Origin: RGDT01 sp964630925
GTDB lineage: Bacteria > Planctomycetota > Planctomycetia > Gemmatales > Gemmataceae
Direction of reading: 5' to 3'
Length of the DNA stretch: 34,039 nt
NCBI GenBank assembly: GCA_964630925.1
Contig: CAZVZK010000108.1
Location: 1 to 34,039, forward strand
Shown: positions 1-7,844 of the stretch, piece after piece
Numbering within the stretch: position 1 is the stretch's first letter
Layout of the letters: every line of letters starts with the position of its first letter
Position numbers and translations under genes: made by a program
The notes under the pieces: model-generated
Database searches by the model: none
The model's input: only the letters and a program-made list of their open reading frames with translations
Told to the model about the DNA's origin: nothing

Positions 1-243
1 CACGGGGTCGAGGAGGTGGTGATCTGCGGGGCGATGAGCCACATGTGCGTGGACGCCGGGACGCGCGCGGCCAGCGACCTCGGGTACAAGTGCGTCGTCG
101 TGCATGACGCCTGCGCCACGCGCGACCAGGAGTTCGAGGGCGTCACCGTGCCGGCCGCCGAGGTCCACGCCGCGTTCATGGCCGCCCTGCGCTTCGGCTA
201 CGCCCGTCTCGTCTCGGCCGAGGAGTACCTGGCCGGGAAATAG
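1..243 (+). CDS. Isochorismatase-family cysteine hydrolase, C-terminal part
   Basis: The gene is open from the first base of the window, so its start lies outside; 80 residues remain. The segment VVICGAMSHMCVDAGTRAA is the hallmark of the isochorismatase-like hydrolase fold, and the Cys in SHMCVD is the expected catalytic nucleophile. The following DLGYKCVVVHDACAT is the usual next strand and turn. Family members hydrolyse isochorismate, nicotinamide or related amides; the substrate cannot be read from this fragment. The gene converges on the minus-strand PilT-like gene with two bases between the stops, so no separate terminator fits there. Family assignment is firm, function is not. Confidence 0.85.
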   Translation, partial: HGVEEVVICGAMSHMCVDAGTRAASDLGYKCVVVHDACATRDQEFEGVTVPAAEVHAAFMAALRFGYARLVSAEEYLAGK

Positions 244-245
244 GC

Positions 246-2054
246 TCACGCGGGGCCGCCCTTCTCCGGCGGGACCAGCTCGATGTCCCAGAACACGTCC
301 TCGCGCGGCCAGCACCACCACAGGGCGACGCCCGCCGCGAAGAGCAACGGGGCCGTCCACAGCCACCAGGGCAGGGAGAGGAGGGCGTTCACCGCGTGCC
401 AGTACCCGCTGAACTCGGCGCCCATCTGGGCGTCGAGATCGAGCTTCAGGTACTTCAGCAGGGCCGGGACGGCGACGGACGCGCAGGCGAGGGCGTAGGC
501 GAGCGTCGGCTTGCCGACGTTGATCGTGAGCGCCACCCGCGCCAGCTCGCGGCCCGCCTGGCGGATCACCACGCAGGCGCCCTCGACGGCCCCGCCCTGG
601 ACGTGCGCCAGGATCTGGAATCGCGCCTCCGTCGGGCCGTCGTGGCTCAGGGTGACCTCCTGGCGCGGCGGGTAGACGGAGCATCCCGGCAACATCGGCT
701 CGACCTCGACGGGCTCCAGCAAGCGCGCCCGGAAGTCCTTGCCGGCCGCCTGCCCGACCTCGGCCTCGGCCAGCTGGCGTACCTCCTGCTCGGAGAGCAC
801 CACCAGGAGGCGGTAGAGCTGGCCGGGGTACATCCGGGTGAAGTAGCGCACCGTGGCCTGGCGTCGGACCGTGGGCGGCGTGGCGGTGCCGGCTGGGGTT
901 GGTGACGGGGCCGGCCCGATCAGGCCCGCGGCGGCCACCTTGATGCCCTTGAATGCCATCTTGAGCTTCTCGGGCTGGGGCGCCCACTCCAGGGCCGTCG
1001 CCCTGTCGATGTCCCCCTCGTCGGTCAGGCGCTTCAGGTCCTCGGTGAAATCGCACATCCCCTCCTGGTAGAAGAGCCTGATGGCGTCACCGAGTTTGCG
1101 GTCCTCGCCCGCCCCGATGAGCTTCCTGATCGTCGGGTTGACGAGCATGATCTCCGTGGCCGGGGTGAGCGGCTTCTTCAAGCCCTTCACCAGCATCCGG
1201 GCGATGACGCCCTTGAGGCTGTTCGCCAGCGCCTTGCGGACGGCGGGGTGCCCCTCCGGCGGGAACCGTGTCAGGATCTGGCGGATGGCCGAAGGCGCGT
1301 CCAGGGCGGTGACGGTGGCGAACACGAGGCGTCCGCTCTCGGCGGCGCGGATGGCCGCCTCGGCGTCCCCGGCGTCCGTCAGCTCACCCACGGAGAGGAC
1401 GTCCGGGCCCTGGCGGATCGCGTCGTCGAGCGCCTTGTGCCGATCGCGGTAATCGCTGCCGGCCTCGCGCTGGTGGACGCAGGCGCGCTTGTCGGTGAGG
1501 TCGAGCTGGATGTGGTCTTCGACGGTCAGGATATGGACCGAGCGGGCCGCGTTGATGTGGTCGAGCATGGCGGCGATGGCCGTCCTCCTGCCTGAGCCCG
1601 CCGGGCCTGCGACGAGGATCAGGCCCGCCGTCGCGTCGCACAGCTTGGCGACGGTATCGGGGAGCCCCAGCCCCTTGATGGTCGGGACGACGTTGCCGAT
1701 GCGGCGGGCCACGAGGGACAGGTCGCCGCGCTGCCGGAACACGCTCAGGCGGAAGCGGCACCCGTCGGGGGCGAAGTGCGACAGCTCGACCACCCCGTCC
1801 TCCGCCAGCGCCTTCTGCTGCCGGGGCGACAGCAAAGACACGAGCCCCTCCATGTCTTCCCCACGGAGCGGCGGGCCGTCCAGCGGACGGAACACCCCGT
1901 GGACGCGCACCGACGGGGGGCTCCCCACCTTGAGATGCAGGGACGACGCGTCGAGCCGCAGGGCCGCCAGGAGCAGGCCGTCGATCTCCTGCGCCGGGGC
2001 GCGCAGGCCAGAACACGCCTCGCCGTTCGCGGCGTGGGCCTTGGGATGGCTCAT
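246..2054 (-). CDS. Degenerate PilT/GspE-type ATPase fused to a membrane-anchored C-terminal domain
   Basis: The protein has 602 residues. Residues 20-355 follow PilT: a PAS-like N-domain (LHLKVGSPPSVRVHG), a P-loop at 150-158, an Asp-box at about 175-184 (HILTVEDHIQ), a Walker B-like VGELTD near 222, and an AIRNLIRE-like segment (NPTIRKLIGAGE). The P-loop reads GPAGSGRRT, so the usual Lys and Ser are both Arg; the His-box reads RLVFATVTA and lacks its histidines. ATP hydrolysis is therefore doubtful. Residues 400-500 form a beta-rich domain (RYFTRMYPGQLYRLLVVL) that I connect from memory with planctomycete membrane proteins, and two hydrophobic segments near 515-585 could be helices. The start has GGAGGA upstream. 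It lies 74 bp downstream of the RidA-like gene on the same strand. No pilus genes are present. Confidence 0.8.
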   Translation of the reverse strand: MSHPKAHAANGEACSGLRAPAQEIDGLLLAALRLDASSLHLKVGSPPSVRVHGVFRPLDGPPLRGEDMEGLVSLLSPRQQKALAEDGVVELSHFAPDGCRFRLSVFRQRGDLSLVARRIGNVVPTIKGLGLPDTVAKLCDATAGLILVAGPAGSGRRTAIAAMLDHINAARSVHILTVEDHIQLDLTDKRACVHQREAGSDYRDRHKALDDAIRQGPDVLSVGELTDAGDAEAAIRAAESGRLVFATVTALDAPSAIRQILTRFPPEGHPAVRKALANSLKGVIARMLVKGLKKPLTPATEIMLVNPTIRKLIGAGEDRKLGDAIRLFYQEGMCDFTEDLKRLTDEGDIDRATALEWAPQPEKLKMAFKGIKVAAAGLIGPAPSPTPAGTATPPTVRRQATVRYFTRMYPGQLYRLLVVLSEQEVRQLAEAEVGQAAGKDFRARLLEPVEVEPMLPGCSVYPPRQEVTLSHDGPTEARFQILAHVQGGAVEGACVVIRQAGRELARVALTINVGKPTLAYALACASVAVPALLKYLKLDLDAQMGAEFSGYWHAVNALLSLPWWLWTAPLLFAAGVALWWCWPREDVFWDIELVPPEKGGPA

Positions 2055-2128
2055 GGGTGTCCTCCGGGCGTGCCGACGAAATGACCGTCGGGAGGGAGAT
2101 GGCCCGTGGCCGCGTCATCTGTCAACCA

Positions 2129-3283
2129 TCATCCCCCCGTCTTCGGGGCCGGGACGGCGATCATGTCGAGGGCCAGGGAGCCGGCCCGCCCGGTCCCGGC
2201 GACCTTGGCCTTCGACGCCGCGGGTGGGCGGCGCGCGTCATAGTACTTCGGCCGCAGCTCGTTCAGCGCCCGGCTCACGGGGTCGTCCGTGACGTAGTAC
2301 GTCGCCTTGGCGAGGTGGCGGAGGTCGCCGCCGGCGTCGCCCACCACCCGCTTCAACGCCGCGAAGGCGTCCGCGACCTCGGCGGCGGGCGTGTCGGCCT
2401 TGCCGCCGATGCCGCCGACGTAGATCGTCGGGCCGTGGTTGATGCGGGCCACCCGGCTGAACACGGGCGAGGCCGCCATCTTCGGCGGCGTGATGTATTC
2501 GAGCGCCGCGCCGGGCCGCGCCTTGCCGGCGGCCACCACAAGCTCGATCTCGACGGGCAGGGACGACTCCCACTCCACGAAGGCGAGCGCCGGCGGGCGG
2601 CCCCCGAAGAAGCCCGCCAGCTCCTTGCGGGCGGCGGCCACGTCCTTCATGGGGGTGAGGAACGCCTTGGCCTGGACCACGTCGGCGGGCTTGAGGCCGA
2701 GGTGTTCCAACGTCGCCCGCAGGCCGGCGAGGGTCTTGCGTGTGGCGTCGGCCAGGCCGTCGCCCTTCTCCGCCTGGCCCGAGACGTACACGCGCGCCCC
2801 GGCGGGCAGCACCGCCCACCGCCGCCCGCGCCCTTCGGACTTCGCGCCGCCCAGGGCCACGGCGTCGAGGGCGACGAGGGCGTCGGGGTGCGGCGGCCGC
2901 GTGACGACGAACGTGACGGCGGGGCGGTGCGGGCCCTTGAAGCGTCCCGCCGACGCCTTCTCGAAGTCGGCCACGGCCTCGGGATTGGCGGCGTAGACGT
3001 TGAGCTTGGCCACGCGGCCCAGGCCGGAGCCCGCCTCGCGCAGGGCGGCGTCGAGGTCGTCGAGGAGCCGGGCGGCCTGCTCGGCGGCCTTGCCCTTGCC
3101 GACGACGCGGCCCTCCGTGTCGAGGGGCAGGAGCTGGGCGGTGTGGACCTGGGGGGCGTCATCGGCCAGGACGGCGGCCGATGTCCCGGTGCGGGCGTCG
3201 GGGCCGAAACACTTCAGGTCGGCGGCGCGGGCCTGGAGGCCGAGCAGGAGGGTGGCGACGAGGGCGGCGTGGGTGGGTCGCAT
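2129..3283 (-). CDS. Exported protein with three tandem RidA-like (YjgF/UK114) domains
   Basis: The chosen ATG opens a signal peptide (MRPTHAALVATLLLGLQARA); a frame extension begins seven codons upstream but would put extra residues before it. Three repeats follow, each with the RidA pattern of a hydrophobic strand, a helix with LRATLEHLG-like spacing, and a KAxxYVT-type strand: roughly residues 20-145, 150-255 and 258-380. RidA proteins hydrolyse reactive enamines/imines in the cytosol using a conserved Arg; here only the first repeat seems to keep it (PHRPAVTFV), while the second and third have PPALAFV and SKAKVAG. Export and triplication suggest binding or another reaction rather than classical RidA activity. 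It probably shares a transcript with the PilT-like gene. The family call is strong; the role is unknown. Confidence 0.82.
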   Translation of the reverse strand: MRPTHAALVATLLLGLQARAADLKCFGPDARTGTSAAVLADDAPQVHTAQLLPLDTEGRVVGKGKAAEQAARLLDDLDAALREAGSGLGRVAKLNVYAANPEAVADFEKASAGRFKGPHRPAVTFVVTRPPHPDALVALDAVALGGAKSEGRGRRWAVLPAGARVYVSGQAEKGDGLADATRKTLAGLRATLEHLGLKPADVVQAKAFLTPMKDVAAARKELAGFFGGRPPALAFVEWESSLPVEIELVVAAGKARPGAALEYITPPKMAASPVFSRVARINHGPTIYVGGIGGKADTPAAEVADAFAALKRVVGDAGGDLRHLAKATYYVTDDPVSRALNELRPKYYDARRPPAASKAKVAGTGRAGSLALDMIAVPAPKTGG

Positions 3284-3462
3284 GGCAGGTGGCCTCAGGT
3301 ACAAGACTTCGGGTAGCGTCCATTGTCGGCGGCACTTCGCTGCCGAGCAACCGACGTCGCATTTCGCGGGACGGGGGGCCGGGCGGCGCGTAGAACGTCG
3401 ATGCCGCCGGCCGCCTCACCCCACGCACCCGCCTCTCCCGCCGTCCGTGAAAGGATCAGCCG
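3284..3462. promoter_or_regulatory. Divergent intergenic region between RidA-like and DUF1501 genes
   Basis: This 179-bp stretch must hold the start signals of both divergent genes. I see no convincing -35/-10 pair. A hairpin with an 8-bp stem (one G-T pair) and a 5-base loop sits at 3326-3346. AAAGGA lies about eight bases before the DUF1501 start and supports that start codon. Confidence 0.4.
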
Positions 3463-4827
3463 ATGCTGACGATCCCCGGAACGAGCCCCGTGCGCCTCTG
3501 CGACGGCCTGCCCCGCCGCGACTTCCTCCGCATCGGCGCCCTCGGCCTGGGCGGCATGGCCCTGGCGGACCTGCTCCGCCGGCAGGCGCGCGGCGGGGCG
3601 CGGACCGGCCCGAAGGCGGTGATCTACGTCTACCTGTGGGGCGGCCCCAGCCACATCGACACCTATGACATGAAGCCGGACGCCCCCGTCGAGTACCGCG
3701 GCGAGTTCAAGCCCATCCGCACCAACGTCCCCGGCTTCGACATCTGCGAGCTGATGCCCCTCCAGGCCAAGATCGCCGACAAGCTGGCGCTGGTCCGCAA
3801 CCTGAAGTTCAACCCCAACTTCCACGACCCCGTCGAGCTGTTCTCCGGCTACCGCAAGCCCGCCGAGTCCGGAAGCGCCGCCCGCCCCGACTTCGGCTCC
3901 GTGGTCAGCAAACTGCGCGGCGGGCGCGGGCATGCACTGCCGGCCTACGTGGCCCTCGACAAGACGGCGGGGTTCGAGTTCCGCAACGGCCCCGCCTACC
4001 TGGGGCTGGCCCACAAGGCGTTCGTCCCCGGCGAGAAGCTGGAGAGCCTCACCCTGCGGCGCGGCTTCACGCTCGACCGACTGCACGACCGCCAGATGCT
4101 CTTGCGCAGCTTCGACCAGATGCGCCGCGACCTCGACGCCGGCCAGGGCGTCATGGACGGCATGGACTCGTTCACGGCCAAGGCCTTCGAGATGGTCACC
4201 AGCCCGCGGGTGCGCGACGCCTTCGACGTGGGCCGCGAGCCCGAGCGGCTGCGGGCGAGGTACGGCGAGGGCGAGGCGCTGCGCCTGCTCCAGGCGCGGC
4301 GGCTGGTGGAGGCCGGCGTCCCCGTCGTCACCCTGACCTTCGGCGGCGTGGTGCCCAACGAGGCGTGCAAGAAGGACAACATCAGCGCGACGAGCTGGGA
4401 CACGCACAACCACGGGTTCCCCTGCCTGCGCGCCAAGCTGCCCCGCCTCGACCGGGCGGTGTACGCCCTCATCACCGACCTGCACGCGCGCGGCATGGGC
4501 CGGGACGTGACCGTGATGATCGGCGGCGAGATGGGCCGCTACCCCGTCGTCGGCAAGGGCGGCTGCGGCGCGACGCCGGACGGGCGCGGGCACTGGACGC
4601 ACGCCGGCTTCAGCCTGATCTCGGGCGGCGGGATGCGGATGGGGCAGGTCATCGGGCGGACCGACAAGCGCGGCGAGCGTCCCGTGGGCAAGCCCTACAC
4701 CCCGCAGAACCTGCTGGCGACGCTGTACAAGGCGCTGGGGGTCGATCTGACGACGACGCTGCCGGACCACTCGGGCCGTCCGATGCCGCTGCTGGACGAC
4801 TTCGAGCCGATCAAGGAGCTGCTGTAA
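3463..4827 (+). CDS. DUF1501 protein, Tat-exported, alkaline-phosphatase/sulfatase-like fold
   Basis: The 454 residues match the usual length of DUF1501 proteins. The N-terminus contains a twin-arginine signal (PRRDFLRIGALGLGGMALA), so the folded protein is probably exported. Family signatures are IYVYLWGGPSHIDTYDMKP near residue 50, the segment SWDTHNHGFPCLRAKLPRLD near 310, and the C-terminal GRGHWTHAGFSLISGGG followed by PHS-like DHSGRPM. DUF1501 is an expanded planctomycete family related to alkaline phosphatase/sulfatase folds; most members sit beside a DUF1549/DUF1553 partner, which is absent here. The stop is 40 bp from the convergent Fae-like gene. Third-position bases drift from mostly C at the start to mostly G at the end. 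The biochemical activity is not established. Confidence 0.92.
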   Translation: MLTIPGTSPVRLCDGLPRRDFLRIGALGLGGMALADLLRRQARGGARTGPKAVIYVYLWGGPSHIDTYDMKPDAPVEYRGEFKPIRTNVPGFDICELMPLQAKIADKLALVRNLKFNPNFHDPVELFSGYRKPAESGSAARPDFGSVVSKLRGGRGHALPAYVALDKTAGFEFRNGPAYLGLAHKAFVPGEKLESLTLRRGFTLDRLHDRQMLLRSFDQMRRDLDAGQGVMDGMDSFTAKAFEMVTSPRVRDAFDVGREPERLRARYGEGEALRLLQARRLVEAGVPVVTLTFGGVVPNEACKKDNISATSWDTHNHGFPCLRAKLPRLDRAVYALITDLHARGMGRDVTVMIGGEMGRYPVVGKGGCGATPDGRGHWTHAGFSLISGGGMRMGQVIGRTDKRGERPVGKPYTPQNLLATLYKALGVDLTTTLPDHSGRPMPLLDDFEPIKELL

Positions 4828-4867
4828 CGGGGAAGGGGGCAGGCCCTGACGTCCCAGCCCGCCCGTC

Positions 4868-5443
4868 TCACGCCATGCCGTCGAGGGCCATCTGGTGGAA
4901 GCAGTGCGTCACCGACGCCTGGTTCTTCAGGAGCCAGTCGATGCCCGGCTCGTTGTTCATCGCCTTCTTGATCGCCTTGGCCGTCGCCTCGCGGTGCGTC
5001 TTGAATAGCACCTCCGGATCGACCTTCTCCGTCAGAACCGCCGGGTCGAGCCAGACGCTGACGATGATGCCCAGGTCGTTCACCTTCGACTTCGGCAGGT
5101 CGCCGGCGCGGACGGCGTCGAGGACGCCGTTGGCGATGCCGGCCTGGACGGTGCCCATGAGGACGTTCGTGTACCGGGTGGACGTGACGGTCACCTTGCT
5201 GACCATGACGGTGACGGGGCGGACCTGCACGTCGCAGTCGAGCAGCGCGTAGACGCGAGAGTGCCCCTGCGACTGGCTGCCCATGAGCTGGGCGATGGCG
5301 TAGCCGACGGGACCGTCCAGCTCGCCGATGACCACCTCCGGCTCGGCGGCGGACCACCCCGGCCCCGCCTCCACGAGCGCCTCGCCTGTGCGGAGGACGA
5401 TGCGGGACGGGGCCTTCTTCTTGACCGTCTTCTTCTTCGCCAT
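4868..5443 (-). CDS. Formaldehyde-activating enzyme (Fae) homologue
   Basis: The chosen ATG gives 191 residues, close to the roughly 170 of Fae, with a Lys-rich extension (MAKKKTVKKKAP); GAGGAG lies upstream. Fae condenses formaldehyde with tetrahydromethanopterin to methylene-H4MPT. Family landmarks are GEALVEAG at 20-27, VIGELDGPVG at 38-47, SQGHSRVYALL at 58-68, RPVTVMVSKVTV at 75-86 and DLGIIVSVWLDP at 123-134. At the position where classical Fae has the His of VAHIDL, proposed as the general acid, this protein has Glu34 (AAEPEVVIG). It therefore resembles the Fae-like paralogues rather than the canonical enzyme. No other methanopterin-pathway gene is in the window. Family certain; catalysis uncertain. 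Confidence 0.85.
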   Translation of the reverse strand: MAKKKTVKKKAPSRIVLRTGEALVEAGPGWSAAEPEVVIGELDGPVGYAIAQLMGSQSQGHSRVYALLDCDVQVRPVTVMVSKVTVTSTRYTNVLMGTVQAGIANGVLDAVRAGDLPKSKVNDLGIIVSVWLDPAVLTEKVDPEVLFKTHREATAKAIKKAMNNEPGIDWLLKNQASVTHCFHQMALDGMA

Positions 5444-5837
5444 GACCGTGCTCCTCGGGGCAGATGAGAGCATGGTATGGAACGCGCCCCCGCCCGCCCG
5501 GCGCGGCGGGAGAGGCGTCAGGCTGAGCCCCATGTACGTCAAGCGGAGGAGGTTCCGTTCCATAAGCTGGAGTTTGTCAAGGACTTCAGCACCGGCACGG
5601 ATTCCGTCGCCGTAACATTGTTGCAATGAGATTGAGATTCTTGCGACGATCATCCCGAGTCACATGGCAGATGGCAACACACGCAGGCCCCGGCCCCGTG
5701 GCGGCCAATCAGGCGGCGGGAGGCCGGCACCGTCGCCCGCCGGGCGCCACCCGCAGCGAGCGCCTGGCCCCTTGGCCCACCCGTGAGCGACACACGGATA
5801 CGGACACGCGTACACCGCACATTCACGGCGGCGGCCG
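5444..5837. other. Gene-free divergent region upstream of the Fae homologue
   Basis: About 390 bp lie between the Fae-like start and the promoter of the next plus-strand unit. The open frames crossing it look like shadows. A less GC-rich patch at 5612-5645 contains the inverted repeat CATTGttgCAATG (5616-5628) followed by a direct repeat of GAGATT (5629-5640 region). On the minus strand a TTGACA hexamer (complement of 5575-5580) is present, but I find no well-spaced -10 for it. The patch could hold a regulator site for the Fae-like gene; nothing more can be supported. Confidence 0.4.
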
Positions 5838-5866
5838 TTGCTCGGCCGGACCGGAGGCTGTATCAT
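5838..5866 (+). promoter_or_regulatory. Sigma-70-like promoter for the CxxC peptide/VKOR unit
   Basis: TTGCTC at 5838-5843 and TATCAT at 5861-5866 are separated by exactly 17 bases. The -10 matches the consensus at five of six positions, the -35 at three. Transcription would start near 5873, giving a leader of about 50 bases with CGGAGG at 5911-5916 before the ATG at 5922. Confidence 0.6.
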
Positions 5867-5921
5867 GATCCCGTCGATCCAACCCACCCGGCCAGGGCCG
5901 TCCCGACCTCCGGAGGCTCCC

Positions 5922-6104
5922 ATGTTCCGCGCCGCCATGCTCGTCGTCTTCACCGTGGCCACCGCGGCCGTCGTGTTCCTCGCGCTCGGCCCCGCCGCCC
6001 CCGCCTCCTCGTCCTCCACGCAGAAGGGCAAGCCCGGCACCCGGACCTCGAAGTCACACGCCCACGGCTCGGACTGCAACACCTGCCCCATGCCTTCCAA
6101 CTGA
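5922..6104 (+). CDS. Small membrane-anchored or secreted peptide with CNTC motif
   Basis: This 60-residue gene starts at an ATG with a strong CGGAGG site five bases upstream. Residues 4-25 are hydrophobic (MLVVFTVATAAVVFLALG) and would be a signal peptide or single helix. A Ser/Lys/Gly-rich linker follows, and the C-terminus ends in HAHGSDCNTCPMPSN, containing a CxxC pair and two His. Its stop is six bases before the VKOR-DsbA gene, so the two are almost certainly co-transcribed. A CxxC peptide exported beside a disulfide-forming machine could be a dedicated substrate, a redox shuttle or a metal-binding peptide. I recognise no family. Earlier in-frame starts exist but lack a ribosome site. 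Confidence 0.7.
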   Translation: MFRAAMLVVFTVATAAVVFLALGPAAPASSSSTQKGKPGTRTSKSHAHGSDCNTCPMPSN

Positions 6105-6110
6105 GGCCCG

Positions 6111-7112
6111 ATGGCCGGCAAGCTCCTCGCCTGGCGCCTCGTCGCCCTGGCCGGCGTCGCCCTGTCCGCCCTCAGCCTGGCGGAGTCCTGGCGTGACGAC
6201 CCCCTGTTCTGCCCGCTCGACGGCGGCTGCGGCGCCGTCACGCGCTCGGCCTGGGGCCGGCCCCTCGGGATCCCCCTCCCCTACTTCGGCGTGGCCGGCT
6301 TCGGCCTGGCGGCCGTGCTCTCGCTGTACCCCGGCGCGGCGCGGGGGCTGGGGGTCGTCTGCCTCCTCGGCGGGGCGGCGGGCCTCGGCCTGGCCGCCGT
6401 CCAGGCCTCCGTCCTCCGTCAATACTGCCGCCTCTGCCTGCTCATCGACGGGGCGGCCATGCTGCTGGCCCTGATCGAGCTGGGCTGGCCGGCCACCGGG
6501 GAGACGCCAGCGCCGCGACGCTGGCCGTGGCTGGCGGCGCTGGGGGTTGCCGCCGCCGGGCCGCTGCTGCTCAGCCGCTTCGCCTTCGCCGAGCCCGGCG
6601 TGCCGGCGGAGGTGCTGGCGATCCAGGCGGAGACGCCGGGCCGGCTCACCGCCGTCTTCGTCACCGACTTCCAGTGCGAGCAGTGCCGCCTGACCCACCC
6701 CGTCCTGCGGCGGCTGGCCGAGGAGCATTCGCCCCCCGTGCGGCTTGTGCTCCTCGTATTCCCGCTGCCGGCCCACGAACATTCACGCGACGCCGCCCGC
6801 GCCTACTTCGCGGCGGAGGGGATGGGGAAGGGGCCGGAGATGGCCGAGGCCCTGCTGGCGGCGGACGACCTGACGCCGGCGGGGTGCGAGAAGTTGGCGG
6901 CCCGTCTGGGCCTGGACGTGATCCGTTACCGGGAGGCGGCGGCGTCGGAGGCGGCGAGGGCGCGGCTGGACGAGACGGCGTGGATGCGCGGGGCCGGCGT
7001 GCCGGGGCTGCCGGCCATCTGGATCGGCTCGAGGAGGTTGACCGGGTCGCAGACGGAGGAGTCGCTTCGGTCGGCCATCGAGGGGCGTCCGCCCGCGGGG
7101 GGTGGGGGATGA
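6111..7112 (+). CDS. VKOR-DsbA-like fusion, envelope disulfide-bond formation
   Basis: The 333 residues combine two domains. Residues 5-125 form a vitamin K epoxide reductase-type membrane domain with the loop cysteines Cys34 and Cys40 and the active-site pair QYCRLC (Cys106, Cys109); the segment WGRPLGIPLPYFGV is typical of the family. A further hydrophobic segment (about 138-158) leads to an extracytoplasmic thioredoxin/DsbA-like domain with TDFQCEQC (Cys189, Cys192) and a cis-Pro candidate in GVPGLPAIWIG. VKOR regenerates its thioredoxin partner using quinone, so the fusion would oxidise exported proteins. It follows the CxxC peptide by six bases and overlaps the GT2 start by ATGA. Codon third positions shift from C-rich to G-rich along the gene. 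Confidence 0.93.
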   Translation: MAGKLLAWRLVALAGVALSALSLAESWRDDPLFCPLDGGCGAVTRSAWGRPLGIPLPYFGVAGFGLAAVLSLYPGAARGLGVVCLLGGAAGLGLAAVQASVLRQYCRLCLLIDGAAMLLALIELGWPATGETPAPRRWPWLAALGVAAAGPLLLSRFAFAEPGVPAEVLAIQAETPGRLTAVFVTDFQCEQCRLTHPVLRRLAEEHSPPVRLVLLVFPLPAHEHSRDAARAYFAAEGMGKGPEMAEALLAADDLTPAGCEKLAARLGLDVIRYREAAASEAARARLDETAWMRGAGVPGLPAIWIGSRRLTGSQTEESLRSAIEGRPPAGGGG

Positions 7113-7840
7113 GCGCCGGCGACGGGCCGCGGGTGCTGATCGGCCTGGCCACCTACAAGGAGCGCGAGAACCTGGAGCGCCTCATCCCCGAGATCCGCCG
7201 GGCGGCGCCCGAGGCCGATATCCTGGTGGTGGACGACAATTCGCCCGACGGGACGGCGGAGCTGGTGCGGGGGATGATGGCGGCCGACCCGCACGTGAGG
7301 CTGATGCTGCGGGCCGGGAAGCTGGGGCTGGGGACGGCGGTCCTGGCGGCGATGCGGCACGCGATGGAGCACGGGTATGACTATTACCTGAACATGGACG
7401 CCGACTTCAGCCATCACCCCCGGCACCTGCCGGCGATCCTGGCGGGGATGGACAGGAACGACGTGATGATCGGGTCGCGGTACGTGCCCGGCGGCGGGAC
7501 GGTGAACTGGCCGATGAGCCGGTGGATGATCAGCCGGTCGGTGAACCTGCTGACGCGGATGCTGTTCCGGCTCCGGGCGAAGGACCTGAGCGGGGCGTAC
7601 CGGTGCTACCGGGTGAGCAAGCTGCGGGAGGCGCATCTGGAGCGGACGCGGTCGCGGGGGTACTCGTTCATGCAGGAGGTGCTGTACCGCTGCAAGAAGG
7701 CGGGGTGCCGGATCGGGGAGACGCCGATCGTGTTCGAGGAGCGGGCGGCGGGGGCGAGCAAGGTGGACGTGTGGGAGTCGGTGCGGTCGCTGAGCCTGTT
7801 GCTGGCGTTGGGGGTGCCGGAGTTCTTCGGGGTGGGGTGA
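7109..7840 (+). CDS. GT2 glycosyltransferase, polyprenol-phosphate mannose synthase-like
   Basis: The start ATG overlaps the VKOR-DsbA stop as ATGA, showing translational coupling; the longer open frame upstream is a shadow. The 243 residues carry GT-A hallmarks of the DPM1 group: LIGLATYKERENLERLIPEI, VVDDNSPDGTAE, the nucleotide-sugar and metal site NMDADFSHHP, GSRYVPGGGTVNW and DLSGAYRCYR. No C-terminal membrane helices are present, as in the soluble DPM1 type. The expected product is a polyprenyl-phosphate sugar that feeds membrane GT-C enzymes; the sugar cannot be read from sequence. Synonymous sites are strikingly G-ended. It is followed after four bases by the flippase. Confidence 0.9.
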   Translation: MSAGDGPRVLIGLATYKERENLERLIPEIRRAAPEADILVVDDNSPDGTAELVRGMMAADPHVRLMLRAGKLGLGTAVLAAMRHAMEHGYDYYLNMDADFSHHPRHLPAILAGMDRNDVMIGSRYVPGGGTVNWPMSRWMISRSVNLLTRMLFRLRAKDLSGAYRCYRVSKLREAHLERTRSRGYSFMQEVLYRCKKAGCRIGETPIVFEERAAGASKVDVWESVRSLSLLLALGVPEFFGVG

Positions 7841-7844
7841 GGCC

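Noticed and set aside
5612..5645. Possible Fur-type box upstream of the Fae homologue
   Set aside because: The GAGATT direct repeat only loosely resembles Fur hexamers and lacks the opposing third hexamer, so it is described but not called as Fur.
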